Shown: piece by piece, positions 25,415 through 37,111 of the stretch
Position numbering within the stretch: position 1 is the stretch's first letter
Layout: every line of letters starts with the position of its first letter
NCBI GenBank assembly: GCA_947311845.1
Contig: CAMZMU010000081.1
Span: forward strand, 3,816,701 to 3,880,700
DNA: 64,000 bases
Reading direction: 5' to 3'
DNA from: Poa pratensis
Lineage: Eukaryota; Streptophyta; Magnoliopsida; Poales; Poaceae
Translations under genes and position numbers: made by a program
The notes under the pieces: model-generated
Told to the model about the DNA's origin: nothing
Seen by the model: only the letters and a program-made list of their open reading frames with translations
Database searches by the model: none

Positions 25415-27243
25415 TGTTGGAGATATGCCCTAGAGGCAAATAAATAATAAGATTTATTGCATTATCTCTTTAAGTTTATAAATAGTTTTATACCATGCTA
25501 TAACTGTATTAATCGGAATTGTTAATACACGTGTGGTATGTAAACAAACCAGAGTCCCTAGTTAAGCCTCTAGATAAACTAGTCCATCAGTCAATGGATG
25601 ATCGTGATTTCCCGATCATATTGCATTAACAGTTGATGGTGGAGTCATTTTATTGGGAGAATAATTTGATGGACATTACCCAAAGTATTGCAGTTAGGAT
25701 CGTATCAGATAGTTCAACACTGCAATAGGATTATAACGTGGTAGCTTATTCCTTAGACCGTGAGATTACATCAAGTCGCTGCTTCTGAAAGATACGGCTG
25801 ATCGCACCTAACGTCATGTCTCATACGCACGACAATAAGGGTGACACTTTCGGGTATTGGAAGGAAGTAGTCGGGGCGAGTGATCAAGAGCGGGATTTGT
25901 TCATCCGTGTGATGGATTGATATGCTGGGCCCACTCGGTGAGATTATATCTGTAAAGCTGCGCAGCGTATGACTAGGTCATTGAGATATAATTTCATGGG
26001 AACGAGTAAAGCAACCTTGTCGGTAACGAGATAAAACACAACATCGGATGTTGACGATCGTATCTCGGACAAGGAAGTATCAACGAACAAAGGGAATGAC
26101 CATATCATGTTAACGGTTCAAAGATGATTCAAGGATGATTTATTCTAGAATGCACGGGGACCGTCATAGTCATCCAGGGCTCCCTGACGGTCATTGGCGG
26201 GAGGGTCTCGACCATGTCCGGAGTATTCTCGAACCGAGGGTAACACACTTAAGGTCTTGACGACGCTAGGAGAACGTTTTGGAAACATCGGAGTGGCTTA
26301 GGTATAGAGATAGGAGGTTTCGGAAAGGTTCCGGCAAGAACGGAAGAGTTCCGGGGAAGACCGGAAGAGTTCCGGGGAGACCGAAGTAGTTCGGAGTGAT
26401 CCGGAAATTGTTTCGGAGTCACGGGAGATTAAATAGTATGTAAATATATTAATTATGGAATTATATATATTTATATTAATTTAATATTAAATAAAAGGAG
26501 AAAAAAGGGGCTGCTCACCTTAATGGGCCTTGAGGCCCAAGAGGGGAGCTTCCCCCTCACAAGAGGGGTGCGGCTGGGCCAAGGGGGCCAGCCGGCCACC
26601 ATGGGGTGCGGCTGGGCCCATGTAGGCCGGCGCACCCCCCCCCCCCCCCTTGCTCCTTTGTTTAGTCCCACATGGAGAGTTGAGGAGAGGTGCACACCCT
26701 TTTCCTTCAATAAATAGGGACCCGGATTAATTGGAAAAATACACAGAAAATTCAGGAATTAATTCCGGTTGGCCCAGGCTTCTCCCTAGTCCAATTCCTC
26801 CCTCCCCACCTCTCGGTGTGCGCGGTCCCAAGTCTGGACAGCGTATACGGGAGACCTATAAACCGCAGCGCACCGTTGTGCTGCGGGATTCCACCCAAAG
26901 TTCGCTTCCGCTATTCCGGCTGGATCGGGGAGCACGGAGGTCATCGTCAAGGTCCGTACATGTGCGAGTACTCGGAGGTGCTGCTCTCTCACGAGTTCGG
27001 CACTAGGAGCTCTTCATCGCCGCGTCTCCTCTTCTTCATCGCGCCAAGTTCTCCGCGACCTTGAGGTCGGCTACGTACGTCTTCATCGGCAACGCTTGTG
27101 CGGGAGCGTAATTCCCGCAATCGGTCTACAAGGGTATGTTTCCGATGACTTCTCCGTTACCGCATTACTAATAGATAGATCCTGGCTAGTTTCGGTGTTG
27201 CGATAGTTAGAAAAATTATTGTTTTCTGCTACGAACCCCATCA
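25415..27243 (+). repeat. 3' LTR of the nested Copia element
   Basis: Nearly identical to 19001-20824. Small differences include a 2-base insertion near 25840, added G residues in the GTTCCGG block and a longer C-tract near 26634. Confidence 0.93.
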
Positions 27244-27356
27244 CTCCTATATAAACCCCCACCCCTCCTTTTGGAGAGACACAAGTTGGATTTTTGTCTA
27301 AAAGGGTTGAGGATTTCTCTCTTGCTTGAGGGATCTTCCCCAATTAGATCTAGATC

Positions 27357-27395
<39 letters not shown>

Positions 27396-27777
27396 ATGTG
27401 TTGAGATCTCCGCCTTCATATACACCAGTAGTGCTTCAAGCATGGACGGCGAAGCCCTGCTGAACTAGATCTGATGTATGCGTGCGAGCTCTCAGAGGGG
27501 TGAGGTGCCGGGTGACCAGCGGTTGACCCTCACTCTGTTGATCAAGGCGAGACACGATAAGTCTACGATATTCTCTCTACTAGGCTTAGCCGAGGGAATT
27601 CTTCCACAAGCTTCATCAACGTCGTCACGACATCTCTTTCGCTTCAACGGTGTCGGTAGCAAATTACAGTTAGATCAATATGCATGTGCTGTTACTTGTA
27701 TCTTCATAGTAGATCTTGGCTGTTGCGTAGTTGTGGCGAATATTTTTTTGTTTTCCGTTGCGCAACCCAATACTTGC

Positions 27778-29083
27778 TTCAGTCGGGCGCGCCGAGTGGA
27801 AATGTTGTCTCCGGTGTGTCGAATGAAATTTCGTCCCCGTCAAGGGTTGGTGTCGAAACAGAGGTCGTGAAGGAGTGTTCCAATCTGTATCTATTTAAAT
27901 ATAGTTCAGATGGCAGAACGTTCATCCTCTGAGTTTGTTGGAGGCACCCCACGACTGTTCGTCGGTTATCAAGTAGTCAAGTGACGCCGAACGCAAGGCA
28001 ACATGAGGTCACGTCCTATTGGCCCGTTGAGGGGGCAGAGGTTATCCTAAGGACGGTTTATTGGTCAATCGACTAGGTCATTTGCGCCAGACACTCAAGC
28101 CCCATGGACAGATCCGAACCAGCCCTCTGAGTGTGGCAAAGGTTATCCTAATACTATATGTCGGTTTATCGATTAGTCTGATGTTATCGAACGCAGAGTG
28201 CCCATGTGTGCCTCGTGTTCTACTTTGTGGGAGCACCGAGGCTTGCCTTAAGGTCACCCTGGTTGGGTTTGAACCTTTGCCTGAAGGTACATCAGGCTCT
28301 GCTCCAATTTGGCCCGGTGGATGAGCTAATAACGAGGGTGGTCGGCGAAATCCGGTTGCGTCTAACCAGCTTGAGGCCATCGTCACTAGTACAGAACGAC
28401 ACTATGGACACCCCTCAATGGAAACAACACGAGTTAGGCGGCTCTATGCAATTGAGGTCCACGAAGGCTAGTCTCCCGTGACCAGCGACGCATCGACACA
28501 ATTGCGTTTTAGAACCATGGTTGTTAAATCAACAATGGACATTTTTACATGTTTGTGTGCGATATTTTCTTTGTTGTAAAGGTTAATATGGAATGACCCA
28601 TGTCCTATGGTTTCGTTCAGACCTAGTAGCAATTATGATTGGATCTGAGTGAGTGACAACTACGGAGATACCCTAAGACTGAAAGATAGGAGCGGCGGAG
28701 TCTAAATCTTAGATCTGTAGGGCTTCGTGTGGAGCACGCACTTGTGGGGAGCTTCGTCGATGGCTGGTCGCCGCGGCCATTGAGGTGTGCTTGTGGTTGC
28801 CGACAGCTCATCTCCACGTCGAGAGGCAACTCAGAGAAGCTGGTCGGCGGCGCTATACTCTGGGTATTGCAGTGCGTTCTTCACTTGGCAGTGCGCTCGG
28901 TCCCGACTCCTTCTACGGTGGTGGTGGTTGTAGAACCCAAAAATCATATCCTTATTTTTTTAATTTCGTTGATTTAGGCACGCCTTGTTGACATGGGCAA
29001 GTTTGTTTGTCATTTTTCTAGCTTTGGACTGCAACTACTCGCGTTATATTAATTGTTCATTGGCAATATTTCTTTCTATCCAG
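27778..29083. other. Unassigned repeat-derived sequence with 100-bp periodicity
   Basis: No gene. Three degenerate blocks with GTCGGTTTAT-like and TCAA/GACTAGT-like motifs lie near 27958, 28052 and 28158, and AGGTTATCCTAA occurs at about 28037 and 28139. This could be the subterminal region of the adjacent CACTA element or an unrelated satellite-like tract. Confidence 0.35.
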
Positions 29084-31079
29084 ATGGATCAAGATTGAGT
29101 TTGGATGTACGGTAGTCATACAAGTCGTGAATTCTTTGAAGGTGTCATTGAATTTTTGAGCAGGGCGTCACAGCAAATGAGAGACAGTAAACAAAGGAAG
29201 ATGTTTTGTCCTTGTGCTGACTGTAACAATCAAGTCTTGTGGAAAAGAAGAAAGAAAATATAATATCACTTAATTTTGAAGGAATTTATGAAATCATACG
29301 CATGTTGGACAAAATACGGTGAACAAGAACCAGCAATGTTTGCCGACAACCGTGATGATTTGAGCATGATGACCATGATTTGCATGACATGGATGGTTTG
29401 GGAAACGCTGATCTTGATGTGAAATCCAGATGCAACCACTAATGGTCCACACAAAAAACCTAGAGCAAATGATCAATGGTTTGGAGGACAATGTTTATGG
29501 TAATGATGATATCAAGAATTTCCTCTGCCAGTCCCCAGACTCGAAGAAACCTTTGTATCCGAACTACAAGCTCAGCAAGTTGGAGGTAACACTAGAATTG
29601 TTGAAATACAGGGTAGAGAGTGGTTTATCTGATGTGAATTTCACAAAGCTATTAAAACTTGTCGCGGGATTTCTTCCAGGTGGAAATGACTTACCAGTGA
29701 ACACATACCATGCCAAGAGGGTGATCTACCCATTTCCAGTTGAGTAAATGAAGATATATCCTTGTAAGCATGATTGTATTTTGTACTGAGGGAAAAATGA
29801 AAATAGGCGACGTTGTCCCATTTGTAACTTTTCGTTACAAACACAACCTAGCAAAAGACAAAGACAAGGGCGAGGATGAGGTCACGACGAGAGTCCCTTA
29901 CAAGGTTGTGTGTTATTTGCCAATAATACCTAAATTGAAGCGTATGTATGCAGACCCAAAATAGTCACAGCTGATGCGTTGGCATGCTGAAGGAAAGAAA
30001 ACATATGGATTGCTCAGACACCCGGCTGATGCAACAAAGTGGCGGATAATCGATGATGAGTATGCAACGGTTGGTAATGACCACTAAAATTTAAGGTTTG
30101 CACTGAGTACAGGTGGAATGAATCTTTTTGGCAGCATGAGCAGCAGAGCACTTGGCATGTTCTTATATCAATGTATAACCTTCCTCCTTGGTTGTGCATG
30201 AAGAAGAGGTATATCATGATGTCTATGCTTATTCAAGGACCAAAGCAACCTGGGAATGACATTGATGTTTACTTGAGTTTACTTGTGAAATAACTGCAAG
30301 AACTATGGAAGGGGTAAGAATGTATGATGCATATAAAAGAGAAGAATTTGATCTCACAGTATTGTTGTTTCGGACTCGTAGGACCACACCCGTGGTCCCT
30401 ACCACGGTGAACGACAACGCCAAGACGTCCGCAAAAAGGAATACTCAGATAAAGATCAAGCCCAAGGCCAAGATCACTAAATACATAAATGTCAATACAC
30501 TCCCGCAAATATGCAGATCAATGCCTAGATGAAGAAGCATTTGCCAAGAAATACAATGAACAGGGGAAGTTGCAACACATACAAGCATGGACAACCAATG
30601 TTGCCACCCCAAGAACTCCATCTAGCAGACTTAGTTTGCAACACCCTTAATGATAAAGTACCTCAAATGTTGTGAACAAGGTCAGTCGGTGAGCTTCTCC
30701 ATCAAGAAAGAGCATTTCTTTGTTGACAAGGACAACAAAGGTCTGATCGACTTTCAAGTCTTGTTCAACCTCTACAACTTCGATATGATCGATGGCACGT
30801 TCAGGCAATTGTACACACTATTAGTACTTTACAAATACTTTTCACATTTTAATAGCCTTCTTCTACTCAGTACATGATAACTATACTCTTTCATGTACTT
30901 AGGTACTTGATATTAGAGTGCAAAAGCAGGAAATAACCGGTAGGTTTCCTTGACCCGTTGATGATCTCTCATACGTCCGTCTCCGGCAATGCACGCCAAG
31001 ACATGATGGGCTATGCTGTGCAAGCGTTGATTCGTCGACAGGACAGAATTCATTCTGCTTCCTTACAATCAGAAGTAAG
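29084..31079 (+). pseudogene. CACTA (En/Spm) transposase remnant
   Basis: Reading across frames gives the CACTA order. First, a transposase-associated N-terminal domain (WMYGSHTSREFFEGVIEFL, then CPCADCNN). Then LEVTLELLKYRVESGLSDVNF and FLPGGNDLPVNTYHAKRVIY. Then a degraded zinc-binding stretch (CPICNF), LKRMYADPK, LRHPADATKWR, and a final block matching the usual KKRYIMMSMLIQGPKQPGND. A C-terminal part leads to ILLPYNQK, where the Ulp1-like region normally begins. There are many stops and frameshifts; it has no function. It is cut at 31079 by an LTR. The 5' terminal repeat was not found. Confidence 0.8.
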
Positions 31080-32541
31080 TGTTGGAGGTATGCCCTAGAG
31101 GCAATAATAATACGTCATTATTTATCTCTAGTTCATCATTAATGTTTATATCTTTATGTTATAACTGCTATGACACTAGATTAAAGAAAAACTCATACGC
31201 ACGTGTAGAGAAATATACAAACAAGTGTTCCTAATCTAGCCTCTAAGATTAGCCTACATGTTGTATGATGATCACTTTTTTATCACGAACTAAGTTAAGT
31301 CAATAGATGTGAGAGTACATTAGTGGCAGAACAAAATGAACTGACCCATTTATATGATCATGCTATGAGATATTATTTGTCCTTGTTGATAGCAATGTTG
31401 TTGTGAAGTTGTCATTTGCATAAGTCCTTAGACCATGAGAATGTCGAGTGACCACATGTCTGAAAGGTATTGCTTAGATTGTCAACTAAATGTCATTTCG
31501 TAACTGGTTAATCATAATGGTGATTTCCAGGTATATCCTAAAGTGTGCAAGGAACGTGGATAGTTCGATATTGGTATCTTGCTCCTCCTGGCGATGGAAA
31601 GTTACACTTTGGGCCCTCTCAGTATTATGATACCATCCTATAGTCTGGCCAGACACAGCGTGAAAATAGTGACAAAGATATCGGAATACGGAATGAGAAA
31701 AGAGAGTGATATCGGTATGAGGATAATGGGTATAGTGACCATAGAATTTTGATCACAGGGATACCGACATCACACCTCGGGATATCACTAGTATCGTGAA
31801 GCAAAGGGATTAGCAACATGGATACCTAAAAGGTTCGCTCGATTTATTCGTGTATGCATGGGAACCATCATGGGCGTCCACGGCTCCGCTGTTGGTTATT
31901 GTACGAAAAGTGTTCCGGACATGTCTGTGTTGTATCGAACCTAGTGGGTCACATGCTTAAGGTGCCTTAATCTTTTATTAAGAGATATATGTTCCAGGAA
32001 TTTTATAAGCGGGCATAAGATGTCATGGGGTCATAGAAATAGTTTCTATCATTGTCGGATTAAATCCGAGAATTTATTTGGAAGGTATATATTTACCCGT
32101 AGGGTTTTAGAGAAAAAAAGGAACAGCAGAGAAGTGCCAGAAGGGGGGCCAATGGGTGCCCTAGGGATGCGCCCCACTTGGGGGCAGCCGCATGGGCCCA
32201 AGGGCCCATCCTGGCCGGCGGTCAAGCCCTCCCTAGGCTGCCCCTCCACTTTCCTTGCCCCAAGGGGCAAGGAAAGCTCCCATAGGCAATTTGGATTGGG
32301 CCCATATGGGGCCAAATTGGACTCCAAGTCCAATTCCCAAACAAGGAAAGGGGGCGGCGTAGGCCAACGTGGGAAACAAGTCGGATCCCCCTTGCCCTCC
32401 CCTCCCTCCTATATATACCCTCCCCCCTCCTACCTTGGAGGTACACCTTTTGAGAGTTGAAGACCATTTCCTAAGCTCCCTGTGGTTCGATACTCTTATT
32501 TCGGAAACAGCTACAACCACCCTGTGCACTTGTAGACATCA
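31080..32541 (+). mobile_element. BARE/Angela-like LTR inserted in the CACTA remnant
   Basis: Starts TGTTGGAGGTATGCCCTAGA, has a TATA box (CTCCTATATATACCC, 32407-32421) and ends GTAGACATCA near 32541. A degraded primer-binding site (TGGCATGTCAGAGATCC, 32545-32561) seems to follow, so this would be a 5' LTR whose internal region is lost. GTAAG precedes the LTR, but no matching downstream copy is visible. The 3' boundary is less certain than the start. Confidence 0.7.
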
Positions 32542-33067
32542 GTGTGGCATGTCAGAGATCCAATCTTGCCGCTACTTACGCCTGGACGCCTGAATGAACG
32601 AGCCCGGCTAGTACCCATCATGATTGGACGTGTTCAAGGCGGTTTCAGAACCAACCCCACTCGGTGGGCTTTTGGTTTAGACTTAGTGCTAATACCAAAC
32701 TAGGACTTAGTGCTAAGACCAAACTAGACTTGCCGTGATGCGCTCCGCCGACTTCCCTTCGCTCGATTCGAGCCTACGTGGATGTGACCCAATGGATTGG
32801 GCCATCCCAGCTCTTGCGACGGCCTGTCCGAATAAAATTCCTGGCAAGCAAGCGTACGCGAGGAACACAACGCAGCCGAGAGCACCGGGAGGAAAAGCAC
32901 GTATGCTCCTCTGCCCATCCCCACAAGTGAATTGGGAGGCCCAGACACTCCGACCCGATCAACTTGTAGCCTCCGAGACACTACTTGCACGTAGCCTTTG
33001 GGCCACGGCCGGTGTACCCCTTGGACCGCTTTTACCTTTTTACACATGTCATGGCTTGGCTTATATA
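32542..33067 (+). mobile_element. Upstream half of an old LTR-like sequence
   Basis: GC-rich sequence leads to TGGCTTGGCTTATATA, a TATA-like end interrupted by the next element. Joined across that insert it reads CTTATATATGCCCCC followed by a leader, as in an LTR promoter. It includes a local duplication of GACTTAGTGCTAA (32676 and 32706). No family was recognised. Confidence 0.35.
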
Positions 33068-34147
33068 CACACTTTTGGACACTACTTGCACGCAGCCTCA
33101 GATACACACTTTTGGGACTTATTACAGTTTAACACGGCGGATCAGTTCCCTCTCCCTCTCGCGCCGCCCCCACGTGGCGGCCGGGAGGGAACCCTAGCCG
33201 CCGCCCACACCTCCCCCTCCTCACCCTCCCCTTTCGCCGCCGCCAGAGGGCGTGGCCGAGCAGAGCCTGGCCGGCGTCGGCGGCGGCGGGATCTCTCCCA
33301 TCCCTTTGCCCACAGGAGGCGGCACGGGTGGCGTCCTGGGGCCGAGCGTGGAGCAGCCGCCGGCGCCACGGCGTGGCTGCTCCGCGGCGGCGCGACGGTA
33401 GCGTGGTGGTCCACTTCGGGCGGATCGGCGGCGAGGAGCGGGGACCAAATCCTGACCATCTTCGGTGGTCGACGGATCTTGGAGATCGGCCGGTGCAAGC
33501 CGGGCTTATGCCGACGATTGCGGTACCTTTGGGTGTCGTTGCCTTGTTGAAGGGGTCGTCGCCTAGAATCACCAACCTTCCGCACAAAGTTCCGAGGGAA
33601 ACCCTAGATCTGGGCTACCAGATCGGACGATGGCTGCACCTCGGCGTAGTTCACCCTCTTGGGGGCTCGTTTTGGAACACGTGATGCCTGGAGGGGTTTG
33701 CTGGTGAAGCGGAGTCTGATCTACAACGACGACGGGTTATGACGGCGTGGTGCAGCGAGGATCCGACGACGGTCGTTACATGGTGGACTCGCGCGGGGTG
33801 GGAGCGCGTCCTGGTGTCTTGGTGGCATCGGCCGCAGGCCTGGCAAGAGTTTTTGCTTCGAACTGCACGCTGGAGTTGGGTTGACGGAAGATGTTGGAGG
33901 CGATTTCCGGAGCGTGTGCACAAGGCGCTGTCTCTGAGAGTTAGCCAGGGAGCGGGCGATGGTTGTGGCCGGGGTACAAGGCCCCGTTTCCTCTGTCGTT
34001 TGTGCTAGTTTGTGGTGTTTTCACCGTTGGTGGGTTCAGCTTGTATTCGTTCGTTGTAAGGCTTTTTGCCAGCTATGTTGAATAAAAGAAATAAAGTGGA
34101 CGTATGCATCATTTCGATGCAGAGGCTGGGTGCCCCTTTTCGAAAAA
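33068..34147 (+). mobile_element. Short LINE-derived retroelement with 17-bp TSD
   Basis: The 17-bp sequence ATGGCTTGGCTTATATA occurs at 33051-33067 and 34148-34164. The body has a GC-rich 5' part typical of grass LINE 5' UTRs (CCTAGCCGCCGCCC) and a tail with GTAAGGCTTTTTGCC, AATAAAAG and TTTTCGAAAAAA. There is no reverse transcriptase, so it is an internally deleted or non-autonomous LINE. The first 60-70 bp duplicates nearby motifs (ACACTTTTGG, ACACTACTTGCACG) and may be filler made at integration. Confidence 0.65.
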
Positions 34148-34164
34148 ATGGCTTGGCTTATATA

Positions 34165-35404
34165 TGCCCCCTTGCCTGCTTACATCTAGGTTAGACTAAG
34201 TATAGACTTGAGTTGTGGTTTGCTCCCTTTTTTTCTCATGTATGAAAACCCAAGAATCTCCAAGTGATGGAGTGAATCATCCCTCTTCGTGTAGCTACTA
34301 TTTTGGATTTGGATTCTATAGAACTTTCCCATCATTCATTGCATCAAGGATTCTATTGGATAGGTAGACCCACACGCTAAGAGCAAACGGTTTCAATTAG
34401 CGTGTTGGTGGCTTGGAATTTTAGATCCAGATGCTTCTCCGTTGGGGGTTTGTTACCGGGTGATCTCTCCTGCTTCGCGATTTATCTCCACTTGTTCGTG
34501 TTTGCCATAAGTTTTCCCACGTTCTTCTCCTCGTCCCCCTCATGTTCTTCTTACGCAGTTAAATCGTGAGATCGGGCAATCCTTATCGTATCACAAGGTA
34601 TGGTGGTAACATCCAAGGCGACAACATCGTTGGTATGCTTGACTGCAAGTGTTACATGATTCCCATTGCTTCAGCATGTAGCCTTATCTCTTGTACATGG
34701 TTAACATTATTTGTTGCATGCTGTCTCAAGTTAAGAGCCCCTAGTAGATGTTACCCCACCACGTGGTCTTATGCCATAACATGGGACTCTTTTCAAAAAA
34801 AAATGCCATAACATGGGGAGAATTGTTTGAGAGGGCTATAACTAAACTCTGGGACACTGCAAGCCAGGAAACAATCGTGGTGAATGTCATGACACCATCT
34901 TCCAAAATGAGCGTTTTGTGTTACAGTCTCCTTGACCAGGAATATGTTAAATTATGCAAATTTAGTGGAGCAGGAGAAGGGAAGGACCAAAACAGAATGG
35001 ATGTGGTTTTCTCATGCTACTACAACAACCTTCGAGACGGGGGATATCCGTGTTGATCTACAGAAAACTTTGAGACATGGTATAATTAGTTCCTGAGGTT
35101 TGTTCACTGGAGAAAGCAGGTAACAGCTTCAGTGAATTCTCCTCTTAATGTTGCCACTTGTTCAGAAGTTCCAATTGTTGAGGGATCCTGGCACCTAGGC
35201 ATTTTTTTCAGGTAGTGCACACAGGCCATTGATAGAGGACGGAGGGACACCAAGGCTCACTACAAATAGAAAAGAGATGCGTGCTTCGGCCAGGCTTTGC
35301 GTCTGTATCTACTTCTTGTCTTGATCTACATTTTTTCTAATGCTAGAATTGCAATCCACACGATCCTCTGAATCGAGTGCCAGTATATTGATACGTTGAC
35401 ACAC
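34165..35404. other. Downstream part of the old LTR-like sequence and unassigned DNA
   Basis: It begins with a leader-like stretch after the TATA box. An ORF at 34748-35056 (102 residues, including ELFERAITKLWDTASQETIVV) has no recognised domain and may be a gene fragment. Nothing else was supported. Confidence 0.3.
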
Positions 35405-35590
35405 TTTTTTTTTTAAACAAAGACAAAAGCTTTGTCTTATCATTAATTAAGAAGAAGATGTCCGGTTTATTAGCGGACGAAAACCATACAACAAACACCA
35501 ACACCATAGGGATTAGCCCCCACACAACCACAGAGAGAAACACCTAAAACAAGCAACACCCAAAGCAACAACCTCCCTCTACTCAAGATA
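35405..35590 (-). mobile_element. LINE 3' end fragment
   Basis: A poly-T run (35405-35414) followed on the plus strand by AAACAAAGACAAAAGCTTTG is the reverse complement of a common grass LINE tail (CAAAGCTTTTGTCTTTGTTT plus poly-A). Read on the minus strand, the short frame ends SLFKKK into the tail. The 5' boundary is uncertain. Confidence 0.45.
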
Positions 35591-35936
35591 GGGGTGGGCC
35601 TCTCCCAGAGCTCAGAGCTCGGGCTCTATTTTTCAGTACGGCACAATAGCCGATAAGCTTGACTACCACGATGGGAGGAGGAAGGGTTTTTAAGTCGACG
35701 AGTTCGAATGACTTGGAATCACCGACCCAGTTCTCCAAAAGAAAAAGAAAAGGAAAAAAAGCAACGATCCTAGTTCCATGGCTCGGCTGTCCGTGCGTCC
35801 GATGCGAGTTGTTTAGGGTTGAGGCTCGCGGCCGCCGCCACGAATAAACCCTAGTCTATCCTCCTTTCTCAAGGCGATCTCAACACTGATTCTTCCATAT
35901 TGCTCCCTCTACGATATTAGTGAGAGCGTCGCTTGA

Positions 35937-37111
35937 TGGCCCCAGCCGGGAGACGAGCAGCGGATAGGCGCAAGGAGATGACCGTGGCGGAGACGCGGAT
36001 AAAAAAATCCCATGAAGCGGCCTGCTCTGCAATGTGCGTTCTTTTCCGTGTGCTGAATTTCCGGTGGATCTGTACTTTACTTCTTCTGTTTGTGCGACAT
36101 TGCGCTAATAATCATCTGCTCCCGGAGGTTTCAGGGGGTCGGAATTGGAAGCCGGCTATGTTCATGTTCTCCAAGTTCGCGAGGTTCTCTGGTCTCCATG
36201 GGACCCTCTCCGGTCGGCGTAGCACGTCCAACAAAGAGCAGCAGGGCAAGGAGTTGGTCGTAGTTAAAGAGGTCGACCCGATTGAGGATCTTAAGGAGGA
36301 ACGTAAGTGACAAAATTAATCTTATCATGATTTATCTTTGATTTTGAAAGTTCTGATTTCATTGGTACTTACTATACTATTATCATGTATTGTGGGAATT
36401 ACAGTAGGTAGCACTATTATCTAGATGTGGCAATTTTTCCGCTTTAAGAGTTGAGTCCTGTACTACCAATTAAGTAGCTCATTCTTCGGGACCGAACACT
36501 GAAGAACACATCCACAGTCTCCAACACAATTGTAATGTACATATCTTACAAGGAATGACTTACCAACACAAGTTTCCATTGTTGTGCTCGGTCTTCAAGG
36601 TCAACAAATGGATCAGGAGACAGATGATATCATATTCTATTGGAGGGATCCAGATGCTAATTTCTGCACAATCTGTGGAGATGATGACGACGAAAACCAT
36701 TTGGAGCTGATGTGCCCCTACAACTATCTCTGTCCTACTACCTATGCTCCTTGTAAAGCACGTCTTCTCCTCTGGGGTAGTGGTATGTCCGACTTCCCTT
36801 GCAGGTTGGATAATAAAGGAGAAGCCCCAGACAAGACAATCTACCCTAAGGCGTCTCAGGTTCTTGCGGCGTTTTGTGCGTGTGAATAACATCCCGGTGA
36901 GCTGCTGCCCAGAGCAATTTGTCAGCCTATTCAAACAATTTGGACCTTTACAAATGTGGCATATCACGCTGCATAATTCCGGGGCCTATAGGGGTTTTGG
37001 TTATGTGTCTTTATGCGACGTGAAGATGCCGAAGAGGCCATCGAAGCACTCAACTGCTATAGCTTCTGCGGTTGTAAACTGCGAGTCGATTGGGCTTATA
37101 CTTCTGTATGA
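35937..37111 (+). pseudogene. eIF3g-like zinc-finger/RRM gene, frameshifted copy
   Basis: Exon 1 (ATG 35937 or a later one, to 36302) ends at a strong donor, C^GTAAGT. Exon 2 starts at 36600 after CAAG, and the phase fits. Exon 2 has YWRDPDANFCTICGDDDDENH...C (a C-x2-C...C cluster, as in the eIF3g zinc knuckle), then an RRM (FVRVNNIPVSCCPEQF, then RGFGYVSL) and ends LRVDWAYTSV. Two frameshifts, near 36835-36870 and at about 37013, break the RRM, and the stop at 37109-37111 is reached only after both. In eIF3g these domains help recruit the 43S ribosome. The family assignment is inferred from domain order. A LINE sits about 140 bp downstream. Confidence 0.6.

Larger units (their letters stand above)
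19001..27243 (+). mobile_element. Complete BARE/Angela-type Copia element, apparently non-autonomous
   Basis: Length is 8.24 kb with two LTRs of about 1.82 kb, a primer-binding site, a gag ORF and a polypurine tract. An exact CTCCT duplication flanks it (18996-19000 and 27244-27248). The LTRs differ at only about 20 positions by eye, mostly single-base changes and 1-2 bp indels, so insertion was fairly recent. The internal region is only 4.6 kb and has no intact pol, so movement would have required proteins from a relative. Confidence 0.92.
17448..27772 (+). mobile_element. Solo LTR B (same family as A), split by a nested element
   Basis: The LTR parts are 17448-19000 and 27249-27772, about 2.08 kb in total. 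It starts TGTTAGATGTATGCCC and ends GCGCAACCCAATA, with an exact CTTGC duplication on both sides (17443-17447 and 27773-27777). The insert 19001-27243 lies between a GC-rich block and ATATAAACCC, that is, immediately at the TATA box that solo LTR A shows intact. Sequence on both sides aligns with LTR A in the same order, so this is an independent insertion of the same family. Confidence 0.88.

Noticed and set aside
31080..32541. Full-length BARE element here
   Set aside because: Only one LTR and a degraded primer-binding site; no internal region, second LTR or matching TSD.
33129..33684. Overlapping ORFs in the GC-rich block
   Set aside because: They lie in the 5' part of a LINE-derived insertion and are present in several frames at once.
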